From: Ruania alba
GTDB lineage: Bacteria > Actinomycetota > Actinomycetes > Actinomycetales > Beutenbergiaceae
Reading direction: 5' to 3'
DNA: 64,000 nt
Assembly (NCBI RefSeq): GCF_900105765.1
Contig: NZ_FNTX01000001.1
Location: 806,001 to 870,000, forward strand
Part shown: positions 33,046 to 41,729 of the stretch, piece by piece
Numbering within the stretch: the first letter of the stretch is position 1
Layout of the letters: each line of letters opens with the position of its first letter
Made by a program: the position numbers and the translations under genes
Notes under the pieces: generated by a model
Told to the model about the DNA's origin: nothing
What the model saw: only the letters and a program-made list of their open reading frames with translations
Database searches by the model: none

Positions 33046-34653
33046 ATGACGATTCTGACCACCGCCGCGGACCCGGCGAGCGACGAGTTCACCACCAACG
33101 AGTCGGCGCAGCGTGCTCTCGCGGCCGAGCTGACCGACCGCCTCGCCACGGTGGCACGTGGGGGCCCGGAGCAATCCCGGCAGCGGCACATCGACCGGGG
33201 CAAGCTGTTGCCCCGGGACCGGATCACTGCGCTGCTCGATCCGGGCAGCCCGTTCCTGGAGATCGCCCCGCTCGCCGCCTGGGACCTCTACGACGGCGAG
33301 TGCCCCGGTGCGGGAGTGATCGCCGGGATCGGGATGGTGCGCGGCCGGCACGTGCTGGTGATCGCCAACGACGCCACTGTCAAGGGCGGCACCTACTACC
33401 CGCTGACGGTGAAGAAGCACCTGCGCGCGCAGCAGATCGCGCTCGAGAACCACCTCCCGTGCCTGTACCTGGTGGACTCCGGCGGCGCCTACCTGCCGAT
33501 GCAGGACGAGGTGTTCCCGGACGAGCAGCACTTCGGGCGCATCTTCGCCAACCAGGCCCGGATGTCCGCGGCCGGGATCCCCCAGCTGGCCGCGGTGCTC
33601 GGCTCCTGCACCGCCGGTGGCGCCTACGTGCCGGCGATGAGCGACGAGACGGTCATCGTGCGTGGCCAGGGCACCATCTTCCTCGGCGGCCCGCCGCTGG
33701 TGAAGGCCGCGATCGGGGAGGAGGTCAGCGCGGAGGAGCTCGGCGGCGGCGACCTGCACGCACGCACCTCCGGGGTGGTGGACCATCTCGCGGACAGCGA
33801 CGAGCACGCATTGGGCATCCTGCGGGACATCGTGGGCACCCTTCCGCCGGCGCCCCCACCGGTGTGGGAGGTGACCGAGGCACGCGCGCCGGCGGTCGAC
33901 GAGACCACGCTGTACGGCGCGGTCCCGGCCGACGTGGCCGCCCCGGCCGACCCGCGGGAGGTCATCGCCCGGATCATCGACGCCTCCGAGCTGCACGAGT
34001 TCAAGGCCGGCTACGGCACCACCCTGGTCACCGGGATCGCCCGGATCCACGGGCACCCGGTCGGCATCCTCGCCAACGACGGCGTGCTGCTCAGCGAGTC
34101 CGCCCTGAAGGGCGCCCACTTCATCGAGCTGTGCGACCAGCGCGGCATCCCGCTGCTGTTCCTGCAGAACATCTCCGGCTTCATGGTCGGCCGGGACGCC
34201 GAGGCAGGTGGGATCGCCAAGCACGGGGCGAAGATGGTCACCGCAGTGGCCACCACCCGGGTGCCCAAGCTCACCGTGGTGACCGGCGGATCCTTCGGCG
34301 CCGGGAACTACTCCATGTGCGGTCGGGCGTACGGGCCCCGGTTCCTGTGGATGTGGCCCGGCGCGCGGATCTCGGTGATGGGCGGCTCCCAGGCGGCGGC
34401 GGTGCTCACCACCGTCCGGGCAGATCAGGCGGCCGCACGGGGTGAGGAGTGGGCCGCTGAGGATCGGGAGGCGTTCGCGGCGCCGATCCGGGAGCAGTAC
34501 GAGCGACAGGGCAACCCGTACTACGCCACCGCACGGCTCTGGGACGACGGCGTGATAGACCCCGCGCAGACCCGCACCGTGCTCGGCCTTGCCCTGGGCG
34601 TATGCTCCCGCACCCGACTCGGCGAGCCGGGCTTCGGCCTGTTCCGGATGTGA
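33046..34653 (+). CDS. accD1: Acyl-CoA carboxylase beta (carboxyltransferase) subunit, probable 3-methylcrotonyl-CoA carboxylase
   Basis: 535 residues after AAGGAG and ATG 33046. It is a two-part crotonase-fold carboxyltransferase. The segments [20 protein letters not shown] near residues 145-165, [16 protein letters not shown] near 187 and the second-half [20 protein letters not shown] near 415 follow the methylcrotonyl-CoA carboxylase beta subunit more closely than propionyl-CoA carboxylase. It transfers carboxyl from biotin to 3-methylcrotonyl-CoA in leucine breakdown. It heads a run of five or six genes in the order known from M. tuberculosis (accD1-accA1-fadE19-Rv2499c-Rv2498c). The biotin-carrying partner starts 6 bp downstream. 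Confidence 0.92.
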   Translation: MTILTTAADPASDEFTTNESAQRALAAELTDRLATVARGGPEQSRQRHIDRGKLLPRDRITALLDPGSPFLEIAPLAAWDLYDGECPGAGVIAGIGMVRGRHVLVIANDATVKGGTYYPLTVKKHLRAQQIALENHLPCLYLVDSGGAYLPMQDEVFPDEQHFGRIFANQARMSAAGIPQLAAVLGSCTAGGAYVPAMSDETVIVRGQGTIFLGGPPLVKAAIGEEVSAEELGGGDLHARTSGVVDHLADSDEHALGILRDIVGTLPPAPPPVWEVTEARAPAVDETTLYGAVPADVAAPADPREVIARIIDASELHEFKAGYGTTLVTGIARIHGHPVGILANDGVLLSESALKGAHFIELCDQRGIPLLFLQNISGFMVGRDAEAGGIAKHGAKMVTAVATTRVPKLTVVTGGSFGAGNYSMCGRAYGPRFLWMWPGARISVMGGSQAAAVLTTVRADQAAARGEEWAAEDREAFAAPIREQYERQGNPYYATARLWDDGVIDPAQTRTVLGLALGVCSRTRLGEPGFGLFRM

Positions 34654-35853
34654 GCGCCATGTTCACCCGCGTGCTGATCGCCAACCGGGGCGAGATCGCC
34701 GTCCGGATCGCCCACACTCTGCGCCGCCTCGGGGTCACCTCGATCGCGGTGTACTCCGATGCCGACGACGGCGCCCCGCACGTGTGGGCTGCTGACGTCG
34801 CCGTACATATCGGCCCGGCCCGGGCGAGCGAGTCCTACCTGAACGTGCCCGCGATCATCGATGCGGCCCGGCGCACCGGAGCGGAGGCGGTGCACCCCGG
34901 GTACGGCTTCCTCAGCGAGAGCACCGAGCTGGCACGCGCCTGCGCCGACGCCGGGCTGATGTTCATCGGCCCCGGAGTGGAAGCCCTGGACGTGATGGGC
35001 AGCAAGATCCGCGCCAAGGAACGGGTGGCCGGGGCCGGGGTGCCGGTGATCGAGGGAGCTACCGAGAACGGGACGGGAGCCGGCTCGGACCGGGAGCTGC
35101 TCGACGCTGCGGCCGAGATCGGTGCGCCGCTGCTGGTGAAACCCTCCGCCGGGGGCGGTGGGAAGGGGATGCAGGTGGTGCGCGACCTGGCCGAGCTCCC
35201 CGAGGCGCTCGCGGCCGCCCGGCGCGTCGCACAGGCCGCCTTCGGCGACGACCGGCTGCTGCTGGAACGGTTCGTGGACGCGCCGCGGCACATCGAGGTG
35301 CAGGTGCTCGCCGACCACCACGGCAGCGTGATCACGCTGGGGGAGCGGGAGTGCTCGCTGCAGCGACGCCACCAGAAGGTGATCGAGGAGGCACCCTCGC
35401 CGCTGCTCGACGAGGCGACGCGCGAGCGGATCTGCGCGGCCGCCGAGGAGGTGGCCCGGAGCGTGGACTACCGGGGTGCCGGCACTGTGGAGTTCCTGGT
35501 GCCGGCCCAGCGACCCGGTCACTTCGCCTTCATGGAGATGAACACCCGGCTGCAGGTGGAACACCCCGTCACCGAGGCCGTCACCGGGGTGGACCTGGTG
35601 GAGTGGCAGCTCCGGGTCGCCGCCGGGGAGCGGCTGGACCCTGCGCTGGGGCAGGCACCGGCGAGCGGGTGGGCGATGGAGGCGCGGGTCTACGCCGAGC
35701 GCCCCGAGGCGGGTTTCCTGCCGGCGGCCGGGACCGCCCAGGTGGTGCAGTGGCCGGACGGGGCCCGGGTGGACCACGCACTGGAGCCGGGGACCGCCGT
35801 CGGCACGGACTACGACCCGATGCTGGCCAAGGTGATTGCCCACGGTGCCACGC

Positions 35854-35858
35854 GGGGG
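35854..35858. other. Frameshift site in accA1 (GGGGG run)
   Basis: Five G at the point where the frame breaks. A sixth G gives the expected [12 protein letters not shown]. Compare the four-base run at 14047-14050. Confidence 0.7.
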
Positions 35859-36229
35859 AGGCCCTGGCGCAGTTGGACCGGGCTCTGGCGGAGACCGTGA
35901 TCCTGGGGCTGCACACCAATGTCGACTACCTGCGGGCGGTGCTGGCCGCGCCCGAGGTGCTCGCGGGGACGGCCGACACGACGCTGCTGGACCGAATCGG
36001 CGGTGCGAGCGGTGAGCAGGGGGACAGTGAGCAGAGGCTCCCCGGGGCGCTGATCGCGGCCGCACTCACCCGGCATGCACAGGCCTGGACCGACGACTTG
36101 TGGCACCAGCCGTCCGGGTGGCGGTTGGGCCGGGCGGAGCCCGTGGAGTACACCTACTCCTCGGGTGACCAGGTGCACCGAGTGCTGGTCACCGGACCTC
36201 CCACCGCGGCTCGGGTGGAGGGAGCCGCG

Positions 36230-36295
36230 ACTATCGACGGTCCTGAGCACAGTGATGCCAGATTCGGCACCATCAGCCAGAGCGCCGTCGATAGT
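36230..36295. repeat. Inverted repeat inside the accA1 reading frame
   Basis: ACTATCGACGG (36230-36240) and CCGTCGATAGT (36285-36295) pair perfectly over 11 bp with 44 bp between. It falls in a stretch between the carboxylase and the carrier domain. No function is known; RNA pairing or a decayed mobile palindrome are guesses. Confidence 0.5.
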
Positions 36296-36725
36296 TGCAG
36301 CCACCAGCTCCGGCTCGACGGCGTGGTGCGGCGGGTGTGGGTGTGGGAGGGCACCGACGGGACCTGGGTGCGTCTGAATGGCCGGACGACGGTCCTCACC
36401 CGGCCCCGGGACGCACCTGCTGCCTCGGGACCTGGGGCAGTGAGCGGGCCCGAGCTGCGCACACCGATGCCCGGCACCGTCGTCGCCGTGCACGTCCATC
36501 CAGGCGCACCGGTGGAGCCCGGGGACCTGGTGGTCACCGTCGAGGCGATGAAGATGGAGCACCAGATCCGCGCAGCCAGCGCCGGTACTATCAGCCTTGA
36601 CGTCGCCGTCGGTGACCTGGTCCGGACCGACCAGGTGCTCGGCGTGGTCAGCGGCCCGGAGAGTCCACAAGACACCGCCGAGCCGAGCGCAGTGATCCAC
36701 AAGATCTGACGAAGGAGTCACGCTC

Positions 36726-37910
36726 ATGCCCTACGGATTCACGCCCGAGCACCTCGCTCTGGCCGAGAAGGTCCGCACCTTCGCCGACACGGTCGTGCGG
36801 CCCGCGGCCTACGAGTACGACACGCGGCGTGAGCTGCCGCAGGCGATCATCGCCGAGATGGGCGCGATGGGCCTGTTCGGTCTCGCGCTTCCGCCCGAGT
36901 ACGGCGGCAGCGGCCCGGACTACACTGCCTTCTGCCTCGCCGTGGAGCAGATCGCCCGGGTGGACCAGAGCCTCGCGGTGACCCTCGAGGCCGGGATCGG
37001 GCTCGGGGCGGTGCCGGTGCTCCGGTTCGGCACTGAGGAGCAGAAGCGCACCTGGCTGCCCAGCCTGGCCCGCGGCGAGGCGCTTGCCGCCTTCGGGCTC
37101 ACCGAGGCCGACGCTGGGTCCGATGCCAGTGGCACCCGCACCACCGCCGACCTGATCGACGGGCACTGGGTGATCAATGGCACCAAGCAGTTCATCACCA
37201 ACTCCGGGACGGCGATCACCACCCTGATCACGGTCACCGCGGTGACCGGGGAACGCACCCGGGAGGACGGCACCCGTGCCCCGGAGCTCTCGGCATTCCT
37301 GGTCCCCGTGCCCACTCCGGGCCTGGAGGTCGGCCCCGCCTACGACAAGGTCGGCTGGCACACCTCGGACACCCACCCGCTCACCTTCACCGACGTACTC
37401 ATCCCCGAGGCGAACCTGCTCGGCGAGCGGGGCCGTGGCTACGCCAACGCCGTCACCTGCCTGGACGAGGGCCGGATCGCCTTCGCGGCGCTGTGCACCG
37501 GAGCCGCCCAGGGCTGCCTGGAGGAAGCGTTGCGGCACAGCCAGGAACGCGAGGTCTTCGGGCGCACCCTGGGCTCGAACCAGCACGTGGCGTTCATGGT
37601 GGCGCGGATGCAGGCGCGGGTGCACACGGCGCGTCTGGCCTGGGTGGAGGCGGCACGCCTGATGGAGGTGGGGGAGAGGTTCAAGATGGCGGCCTCGCTG
37701 GCCAAGCTGGTCGGCGCGGAGTCCGCGGTGGCGAACGCTCACGACGCGTCCCAGATCTTCGGCGGCTACGGTTTCCTCAACGAGAACCTCGTGGCCCGGC
37801 ACTACCGGGACGCGAAGGTGCTCGAGGTCGGTGAAGGCACCACAGAGGTTCAGCTCGGGGTGATCGCGCGGGAGCTAGGCCTCACCGAGACCGGGATGCG
37901 CCGGACCTGA
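36726..37910 (+). CDS. Acyl-CoA dehydrogenase, probable isovaleryl-CoA dehydrogenase type
   Basis: 394 residues after GAAGGAG and ATG 36726. The acyl-CoA dehydrogenase fold is indicated by FGLTEADAGSDASGTRTTA near residues 121-139 (FAD contact), ITNSGTA, the C-terminal Arg-rich NAHDASQIFGGYGFLNENLV with the Q-x-x-G-G-Y-G block near 345, and the final REGTTEVQ-like EGTTEVQLGVIAREL. It would oxidise isovaleryl-CoA (or a similar branched acyl-CoA) to the enoyl-CoA and pass electrons to ETF. Place in the cluster, right after the carboxylase genes, matches fadE19 of M. tuberculosis and fits leucine degradation. The catalytic Glu position cannot be assigned firmly from sequence alone. Confidence 0.9.
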   Translation: MPYGFTPEHLALAEKVRTFADTVVRPAAYEYDTRRELPQAIIAEMGAMGLFGLALPPEYGGSGPDYTAFCLAVEQIARVDQSLAVTLEAGIGLGAVPVLRFGTEEQKRTWLPSLARGEALAAFGLTEADAGSDASGTRTTADLIDGHWVINGTKQFITNSGTAITTLITVTAVTGERTREDGTRAPELSAFLVPVPTPGLEVGPAYDKVGWHTSDTHPLTFTDVLIPEANLLGERGRGYANAVTCLDEGRIAFAALCTGAAQGCLEEALRHSQEREVFGRTLGSNQHVAFMVARMQARVHTARLAWVEAARLMEVGERFKMAASLAKLVGAESAVANAHDASQIFGGYGFLNENLVARHYRDAKVLEVGEGTTEVQLGVIARELGLTETGMRRT

Positions 37911-37935
37911 CCGCCGAGAGGAACGAGGAGCCACG

Positions 37936-38481
37936 ATGGGGCCGTCTCAGCCCGAGCAGAAGGGGTCGCCGCCGTTGCGCGAGGAGGTGCAACGGGGCCG
38001 TTACCTGGACGAGCTCGAGCTGGACGTGCGATACCGGCACGCACCTGGCCGCACCATCACCGAGGCCGACGACGTCCTGTTCACCACCGCCACGATGAAC
38101 CCGCAGGCGCTGCACCTGGATGCCGCCTGGTGCGCCACCCAACCGTTCGGCCGACCGCTGGTGAACTCCATGTTCACCCTCGCGACGCTGGTGGGTCTGT
38201 CCGTCGGGCACCTTACCCAGGGCACCACGGTGGCGAACCTGGGGTTCGAGGAGGTGCACTTCCCCGCCCCCATGTTCCACGGCGACACCCTCTATGCCGA
38301 GACCGTGGTGCTGAGCACCCGGCCGTCGGCGAGCCGGCCCGGGCAGGGGATCGCCCGGCTGGAGCACACCGGCCGGAACCAGGACGGCACCGTCGTGGCC
38401 GTGGCCGTGCGCTCGGCCCTGATGTGGACCCGGGCTGGTCACGAGCGGCACGCCCACGACGACTCGCGAGAGGACACCTGA
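37936..38481 (+). CDS. MaoC-family hydratase, likely (R)-specific enoyl-CoA (methylglutaconyl/itaconyl-CoA) hydratase
   Basis: 181 residues after GAGGAG and ATG 37936. MaoC-type hot-dog features are present: an early ITEADDVLFTTATMNPQALH (D..N..H hydratase site), GRPLVNSMFTLATLVG near residue 72, and the closing strands. M. tuberculosis Rv2499c lies at the same cluster position and has been described as the hydratase acting before the citE-like lyase in leucine and itaconate breakdown. The specific substrate here is inferred from that parallel. The stop overlaps the ATG of the lyase (TGATG). Length is normal for the family. Confidence 0.85.
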   Translation: MGPSQPEQKGSPPLREEVQRGRYLDELELDVRYRHAPGRTITEADDVLFTTATMNPQALHLDAAWCATQPFGRPLVNSMFTLATLVGLSVGHLTQGTTVANLGFEEVHFPAPMFHGDTLYAETVVLSTRPSASRPGQGIARLEHTGRNQDGTVVAVAVRSALMWTRAGHERHAHDDSREDT

Positions 38482-39314
38482 TGACCGCGATCCCAGGGCC
38501 CGCCCTGCTGTTCTGCCCGGCCAACCGTGCCGATCGGTACCACAAGGCAGCGGGACGGGCCGACGGAGTGATCCTCGACCTCGAGGACGCCGTCGCCGCC
38601 GCTGAGCGGGACGCAGCCCGGGAGTCCATCGCCGCCCACCCGCTGGACCCGGATCGCACCCTGGTGCGGGTGAACCCGGCCGGCACCGCCGATCATGAGC
38701 AAGACGTGGCCGCCGTACGTCGGGCCGGCTACACCCGGGTGATGCTCGCCAAGGCGTCCGGCCCCGGCGACCTTGACGCTCTGCACGATCTGGAGGTGGT
38801 GGTGCTCTGTGAGACGGCACGCGGGGTACTCGCCGCACCCGAGCTGGCTGCCATGGATGCGGTGGTGGCCCTGATGTGGGGCGCCGAAGACCTGATGGCC
38901 TCCCTCGGCGGCACCTCCAGCCGCTTCTCCGTCTCCACCTCCGGCGTCGCGGCGCCCTACCGCCCCGTCACCCGGCATGCTCGCTCGCGGATCCTGCTGG
39001 CCGCCGGTGCCTACGGCAAGGCCGCGATCGACGCCGTACACCTCGACCTCGACGACCACGTGGGCCTGCGCGCCGAGGCGGAGGACGCGGCGGCCTCCGG
39101 GTTCGCCGCCACCGCCTGCCTGCACCCGGACCAGGTGCCGGTGGTGCGGGAGGCCTACCGGCCGGACGCGGCCCGGGTGCGGTGGGCCGAGGAGGTGCTC
39201 GCGGCCGCCCCCGACGGCGGGGGTGTGCACCGGCTCGGGCGCCAGATGATCGACGAACCCCTGCTCGCCCAGGCGCGCGCCGTGCTGCGCCGCGCCGGAA
39301 AGGAGCCCATGTGA
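38481..39314 (+). CDS. HpcH/HpaI aldolase (CitE-like) lyase, probable (R)-HMG-CoA/citramalyl-CoA-type lyase
   Basis: 277 residues from ATG 38481. The fold signatures are ALLFCPANRADRYHKAAGRA at the start, then DGVILDLEDAVAAAERDAAR with the conserved Arg/Glu/Asp near residues 31-50, and LMWGAEDLMASLGG near 133. The layout is that of CitE-type enzymes that split 3-hydroxyacyl-CoA esters with Mg2+. M. tuberculosis Rv2498c, in the same gene order, is reported as a lyase in leucine catabolism and itaconate use. Cleavage of (R)-3-hydroxy-3-methylglutaryl-CoA is therefore a reasonable inference. No other citrate lyase subunits are present, so a true citrate lyase is unlikely. It overlaps the VOC gene by 4 bp. 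Confidence 0.85.
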   Translation: MTAIPGPALLFCPANRADRYHKAAGRADGVILDLEDAVAAAERDAARESIAAHPLDPDRTLVRVNPAGTADHEQDVAAVRRAGYTRVMLAKASGPGDLDALHDLEVVVLCETARGVLAAPELAAMDAVVALMWGAEDLMASLGGTSSRFSVSTSGVAAPYRPVTRHARSRILLAAGAYGKAAIDAVHLDLDDHVGLRAEAEDAAASGFAATACLHPDQVPVVREAYRPDAARVRWAEEVLAAAPDGGGVHRLGRQMIDEPLLAQARAVLRRAGKEPM

Positions 39315-39676
39315 CCCGGTTGCGATTGACCACAGTGAATCTGTCCTCGCCCCACCCCCGCGAGTTGGGCGAGTTCTACGCCCGGTTGTTGGGGTGGGAG
39401 ATTGCCCGCGCCGAGGAGACCGATGTGTATCTGCGCAACCCCGACGGCGGAGTGCACCTGTCCATCCAACTCGAGCACGTCTACACGCCTCCGGTCTGGC
39501 CCTCGACGCCGGGTGAGCAGGAGATGATGATCCACCTGGAGATCCAGGTGGACGACCTCACCGGTGGCCTCGAGCACGCCCTGGCCAGCGGTGCGAGGCT
39601 CGCCGACTGGCAACCGCAGGACGACGTGCGGGTCTGCCTCGATCCGCACGGTCACCCGTTCTGTCTGTGGACCTGA
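39311..39676 (+). CDS. VOC (glyoxalase/bleomycin resistance) family protein
   Basis: 121 residues from GTG 39311, overlapping the lyase stop (GTGA). It starts RLRLTTVNLSSPHPRELGEF and has YARLLGWEI near residues 21-29 and HLEIQVDD near 75, with VCLDPHGHPFCLWT at the end, typical of the paired beta-alpha-beta-beta-beta units of VOC proteins. The metal ligands of glyoxalase I are not all recognisable, so catalysis is uncertain. It is the last gene of the leucine cluster by overlap, but its role there is unknown. Confidence 0.8.
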   Translation: MTRLRLTTVNLSSPHPRELGEFYARLLGWEIARAEETDVYLRNPDGGVHLSIQLEHVYTPPVWPSTPGEQEMMIHLEIQVDDLTGGLEHALASGARLADWQPQDDVRVCLDPHGHPFCLWT

Positions 39677-39693
39677 CAGCATCGTCGCGCACC

Positions 39694-39699
39694 TAAGGT
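39694..39699 (+). promoter_or_regulatory. -10-like box TAAGGT, probable leaderless start
   Basis: TAAGGT ends 6 nt before the ATG at 39706. GAGGG lies within the gap but too close to the start for good pairing. Confidence 0.4.
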
Positions 39700-39705
39700 G
39701 AGGGC

Positions 39706-40830
39706 ATGGAATCCGAAGAACGACTGGCCGTCTTCCTCGACTACGAGAACCTCGCTCTCGGTGCGCGCGAGCACCTGGGTGGGATGGCGTTCGACTTCGG
39801 GCCGATCGCCGATGCGCTCGCGATCCGCGGCCGCGTCGTGGTGCGTCGTGCCTACGCGGACTGGTCCTACTTCGACGAGGACCGGCGCTCGCTGACCCGC
39901 CATCAGGTGGAACTGATCGAGATGCCGCAGCGGATGGGGGCTTCGCGCAAGAACGCCGCGGACATCAAGATGGTCGTCGACGCGATCGAGATGGCCTTCG
40001 AACGTGACTACATCTCCACCTTCGTGATGTGCACCGGGGACAGCGACTTCTCCCCGCTGGTGCACAAGTTGCGCGAGCTCAACAAGCGGGTGATCGGTGT
40101 GGGTGTGGAGAAGTCCACCTCCCGGCTGCTCCCGGCCGCCTGCGACGAGTTCCTGTTCTATGACCGCCTCGAGGGTGTCGAGGTGCCGGAGGACGGCGAA
40201 CCCACCGAGCGGCGTGGTCGCGGCCGTCGCGGAGCTCAGGGTGGCACGAAGAGTTCCGGCGAGCCGAGCCGGCAGGCTCCCGTCCCACCGCCGGCCGTCG
40301 CGGCGGAACCGCCACCGAGCCCACCCGAGGCAGCAGGCGAGGACGAGCCAGTCCCGGCCGACGACGCCGGTTCGCTCGAGGTGCTCGTGGCTCAGACCCT
40401 GGCCGGGCTGCAGTCCTCCACCGGCGGCAGCGTCACGGCCTCGGTGCTCAAGCGCACTCTGCTCCGCAAGGACCCGACATTCAGCGAGTCCGACCACGGG
40501 TTCCGCACCTTCGGCGATGTGCTGCGTCACCTCGCCGAGCGAGGGTCGGTGGAGCTGGCCAGCGGCCCGGCGGCCGGGGATCCTGAGGTGTCCGTGCCCG
40601 CGCACGGTGAACGGGAGGACGCGTTCGCGCTGCTGCGTGCCGTCGTCACGGAGGCCGACGGCCCGGTGGCCCTGTCCAGCTTGAAGAACCGGCTCCGGAA
40701 ACGGCGCCCCGACTTCAGCGAGAAGGCGCTCGGGTACCGCAACTTCCTGCAGTTCTGCAAGGATGCCTCCGCCGGTGCCGTGGACCTGCGCTGGGACGAG
40801 GACGCTGAGGACTACCTGCTGAGCGCATGA
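39706..40830 (+). CDS. NYN-domain putative RNase with two OST-HTH/LOTUS domains
   Basis: 374 residues. The first about 150 form a NYN (LabA/DUF88, PIN-like) domain with all acidic sites visible: FLDYENLAL at residue 12, KNAADIKMVVDAIEM near 85, CTGDSDFSPLVHKL near 109. A Pro/Ala/Glu-rich linker (about residues 165-225) follows. Then come two LOTUS/OST-HTH modules, residues about 225-290 (SVLKRTLLRKDPTFSESDHG) and 305-374 (SLKNRLRKRRPDFSEKALGY). NYN domains cut RNA, and LOTUS domains are thought to bind RNA or G-quadruplexes, so an RNA-targeting nuclease is inferred. It overlaps the next gene by 4 bp (ATGA). Confidence 0.9.
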   Translation: MESEERLAVFLDYENLALGAREHLGGMAFDFGPIADALAIRGRVVVRRAYADWSYFDEDRRSLTRHQVELIEMPQRMGASRKNAADIKMVVDAIEMAFERDYISTFVMCTGDSDFSPLVHKLRELNKRVIGVGVEKSTSRLLPAACDEFLFYDRLEGVEVPEDGEPTERRGRGRRGAQGGTKSSGEPSRQAPVPPPAVAAEPPPSPPEAAGEDEPVPADDAGSLEVLVAQTLAGLQSSTGGSVTASVLKRTLLRKDPTFSESDHGFRTFGDVLRHLAERGSVELASGPAAGDPEVSVPAHGEREDAFALLRAVVTEADGPVALSSLKNRLRKRRPDFSEKALGYRNFLQFCKDASAGAVDLRWDEDAEDYLLSA

Positions 40831-41711
40831 GCGGCCCCGTGCGTGACGACCGTGCGGTGGTACCGCCCGAGTGGCCGGTGGGCCTGCGCGCACTGCTCGG
40901 CATGGCGGGGTTCGGTCCGGGCCCTGCGGAGGTTCGGGCAGTTGTCGACGGGCGCGTCGTGGTCATCACCGGTGCCTCGCGGGGCGTGGGCGAGCGGGTC
41001 GCGATCCGGCTCGGTGCCGTGGGTGCCCACGTCGTGCTGCTTGCCCGGGGTGAGGACGTGGACACCGTGGCCGAGCGGGTGCGTGCACATGGCGGAACGG
41101 CCACCGCCTATCGGCTCGACCTGCGCGACACCGCCGCCGCCAGCAGTACAGCCGACCGGATCCTTGCCGACCAGGGCACCCCCGCCGTCGTGATCTCCAA
41201 CGCCGGGCACAGCATCCGGCGCCGGTTCGCGGAGTACTCCGACAGATTCCACGACGTGCACCGCCTGATGGGGGTGAACGCGCTCGGCCCGATCGCGTTG
41301 CTCCTCCCGCTCCTCCGGGAGATGACGGCGGCCGGTTCCGGGCACCTTGTCTCGGTCGCCTCGGCCAGTGTGGACGTCCCCAGCCCTGGGTACTCGGCCT
41401 ACGCGGGCAGCAAGTCCGCCTTCGAGGCGTGGCTGCGGGCGCTCGCTCCGGAGCTGGGCGCCGACGGCGTCGCGACCACCTCCATCCACCTCCCGCTGGT
41501 ACACACGGCGATGAGCGCACCGACCGCTGCCCATGCGCACGCACCCGGCCTGACCGCCGACGGCGCCGCCGCCCTGGTGTGCCGGGCGATCGTCGACCGG
41601 CCGCGACTGATCTCACCGTGGTGGTCCCGGCTCGGCGGGCTGCTCAGCGGCCTGGTGCCGGCGGCATCGGACCGCCTGCTCGGCTCGGCAGTGCTCCGCG
41701 ACCGGTGGTGA
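40827..41711 (+). CDS. Short-chain dehydrogenase/reductase
   Basis: 294 residues. The cofactor site is VVITGASRGVGERVAIRLG near residues 47-65 and the active site YSAYAGSKSAFEAW near 190, with VSVASASVDVPS holding the Ser. An N-terminal extension of about 40 residues (PPEWPVGLRALLGMAGFGPG) is not part of the usual SDR core. The C-terminal FPALVE-like region is replaced by a helical tail ending RLLGSAVLRDRW. Its start overlaps the NYN-LOTUS stop, so the two are co-translated, and an AMP-binding protein gene follows after 18 bp. Fatty-acid or polyketide-type ketoreduction is possible but not shown. Confidence 0.85.
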   Translation: MSGPVRDDRAVVPPEWPVGLRALLGMAGFGPGPAEVRAVVDGRVVVITGASRGVGERVAIRLGAVGAHVVLLARGEDVDTVAERVRAHGGTATAYRLDLRDTAAASSTADRILADQGTPAVVISNAGHSIRRRFAEYSDRFHDVHRLMGVNALGPIALLLPLLREMTAAGSGHLVSVASASVDVPSPGYSAYAGSKSAFEAWLRALAPELGADGVATTSIHLPLVHTAMSAPTAAHAHAPGLTADGAAALVCRAIVDRPRLISPWWSRLGGLLSGLVPAASDRLLGSAVLRDRW

Positions 41712-41716
41712 CCGGC

Positions 41717-41722
41717 TAGGGT
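41717..41722 (+). promoter_or_regulatory. -10-like box TAGGGT upstream of the AMP-binding gene
   Basis: TAGGGT ends 7 nt before the ATG at 41730. GGAG lies only 3 nt from the ATG, too close for a normal ribosome site. Confidence 0.45.
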
Positions 41723-41729
41723 CCGGAGC

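Larger units (their letters stand above)
34659..36709 (+). pseudogene. accA1: Acyl-CoA carboxylase alpha subunit (biotin carboxylase + biotin carrier), frameshifted
   Basis: Restored, this is a 683-residue protein. Frame one (34659 to about 35854) holds the biotin carboxylase: [19 protein letters not shown] at the start, the ATP-grasp GGGGKGM, and the [14 protein letters not shown] active-site block. It then reads off into wrong codons and stops at 35900. The rest ([20 protein letters not shown] onward) is in another frame to 36709, ending with the biotin carrier domain and the biotinyl Lys in VEAMKMEHQ. One extra G in the five-G run at 35854-35858 would give TRGEALAQ and join them. No other damage is visible, so the gene is either newly broken or misread. 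It belongs with accD1 as the methylcrotonyl-CoA carboxylase. Confidence 0.88.
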
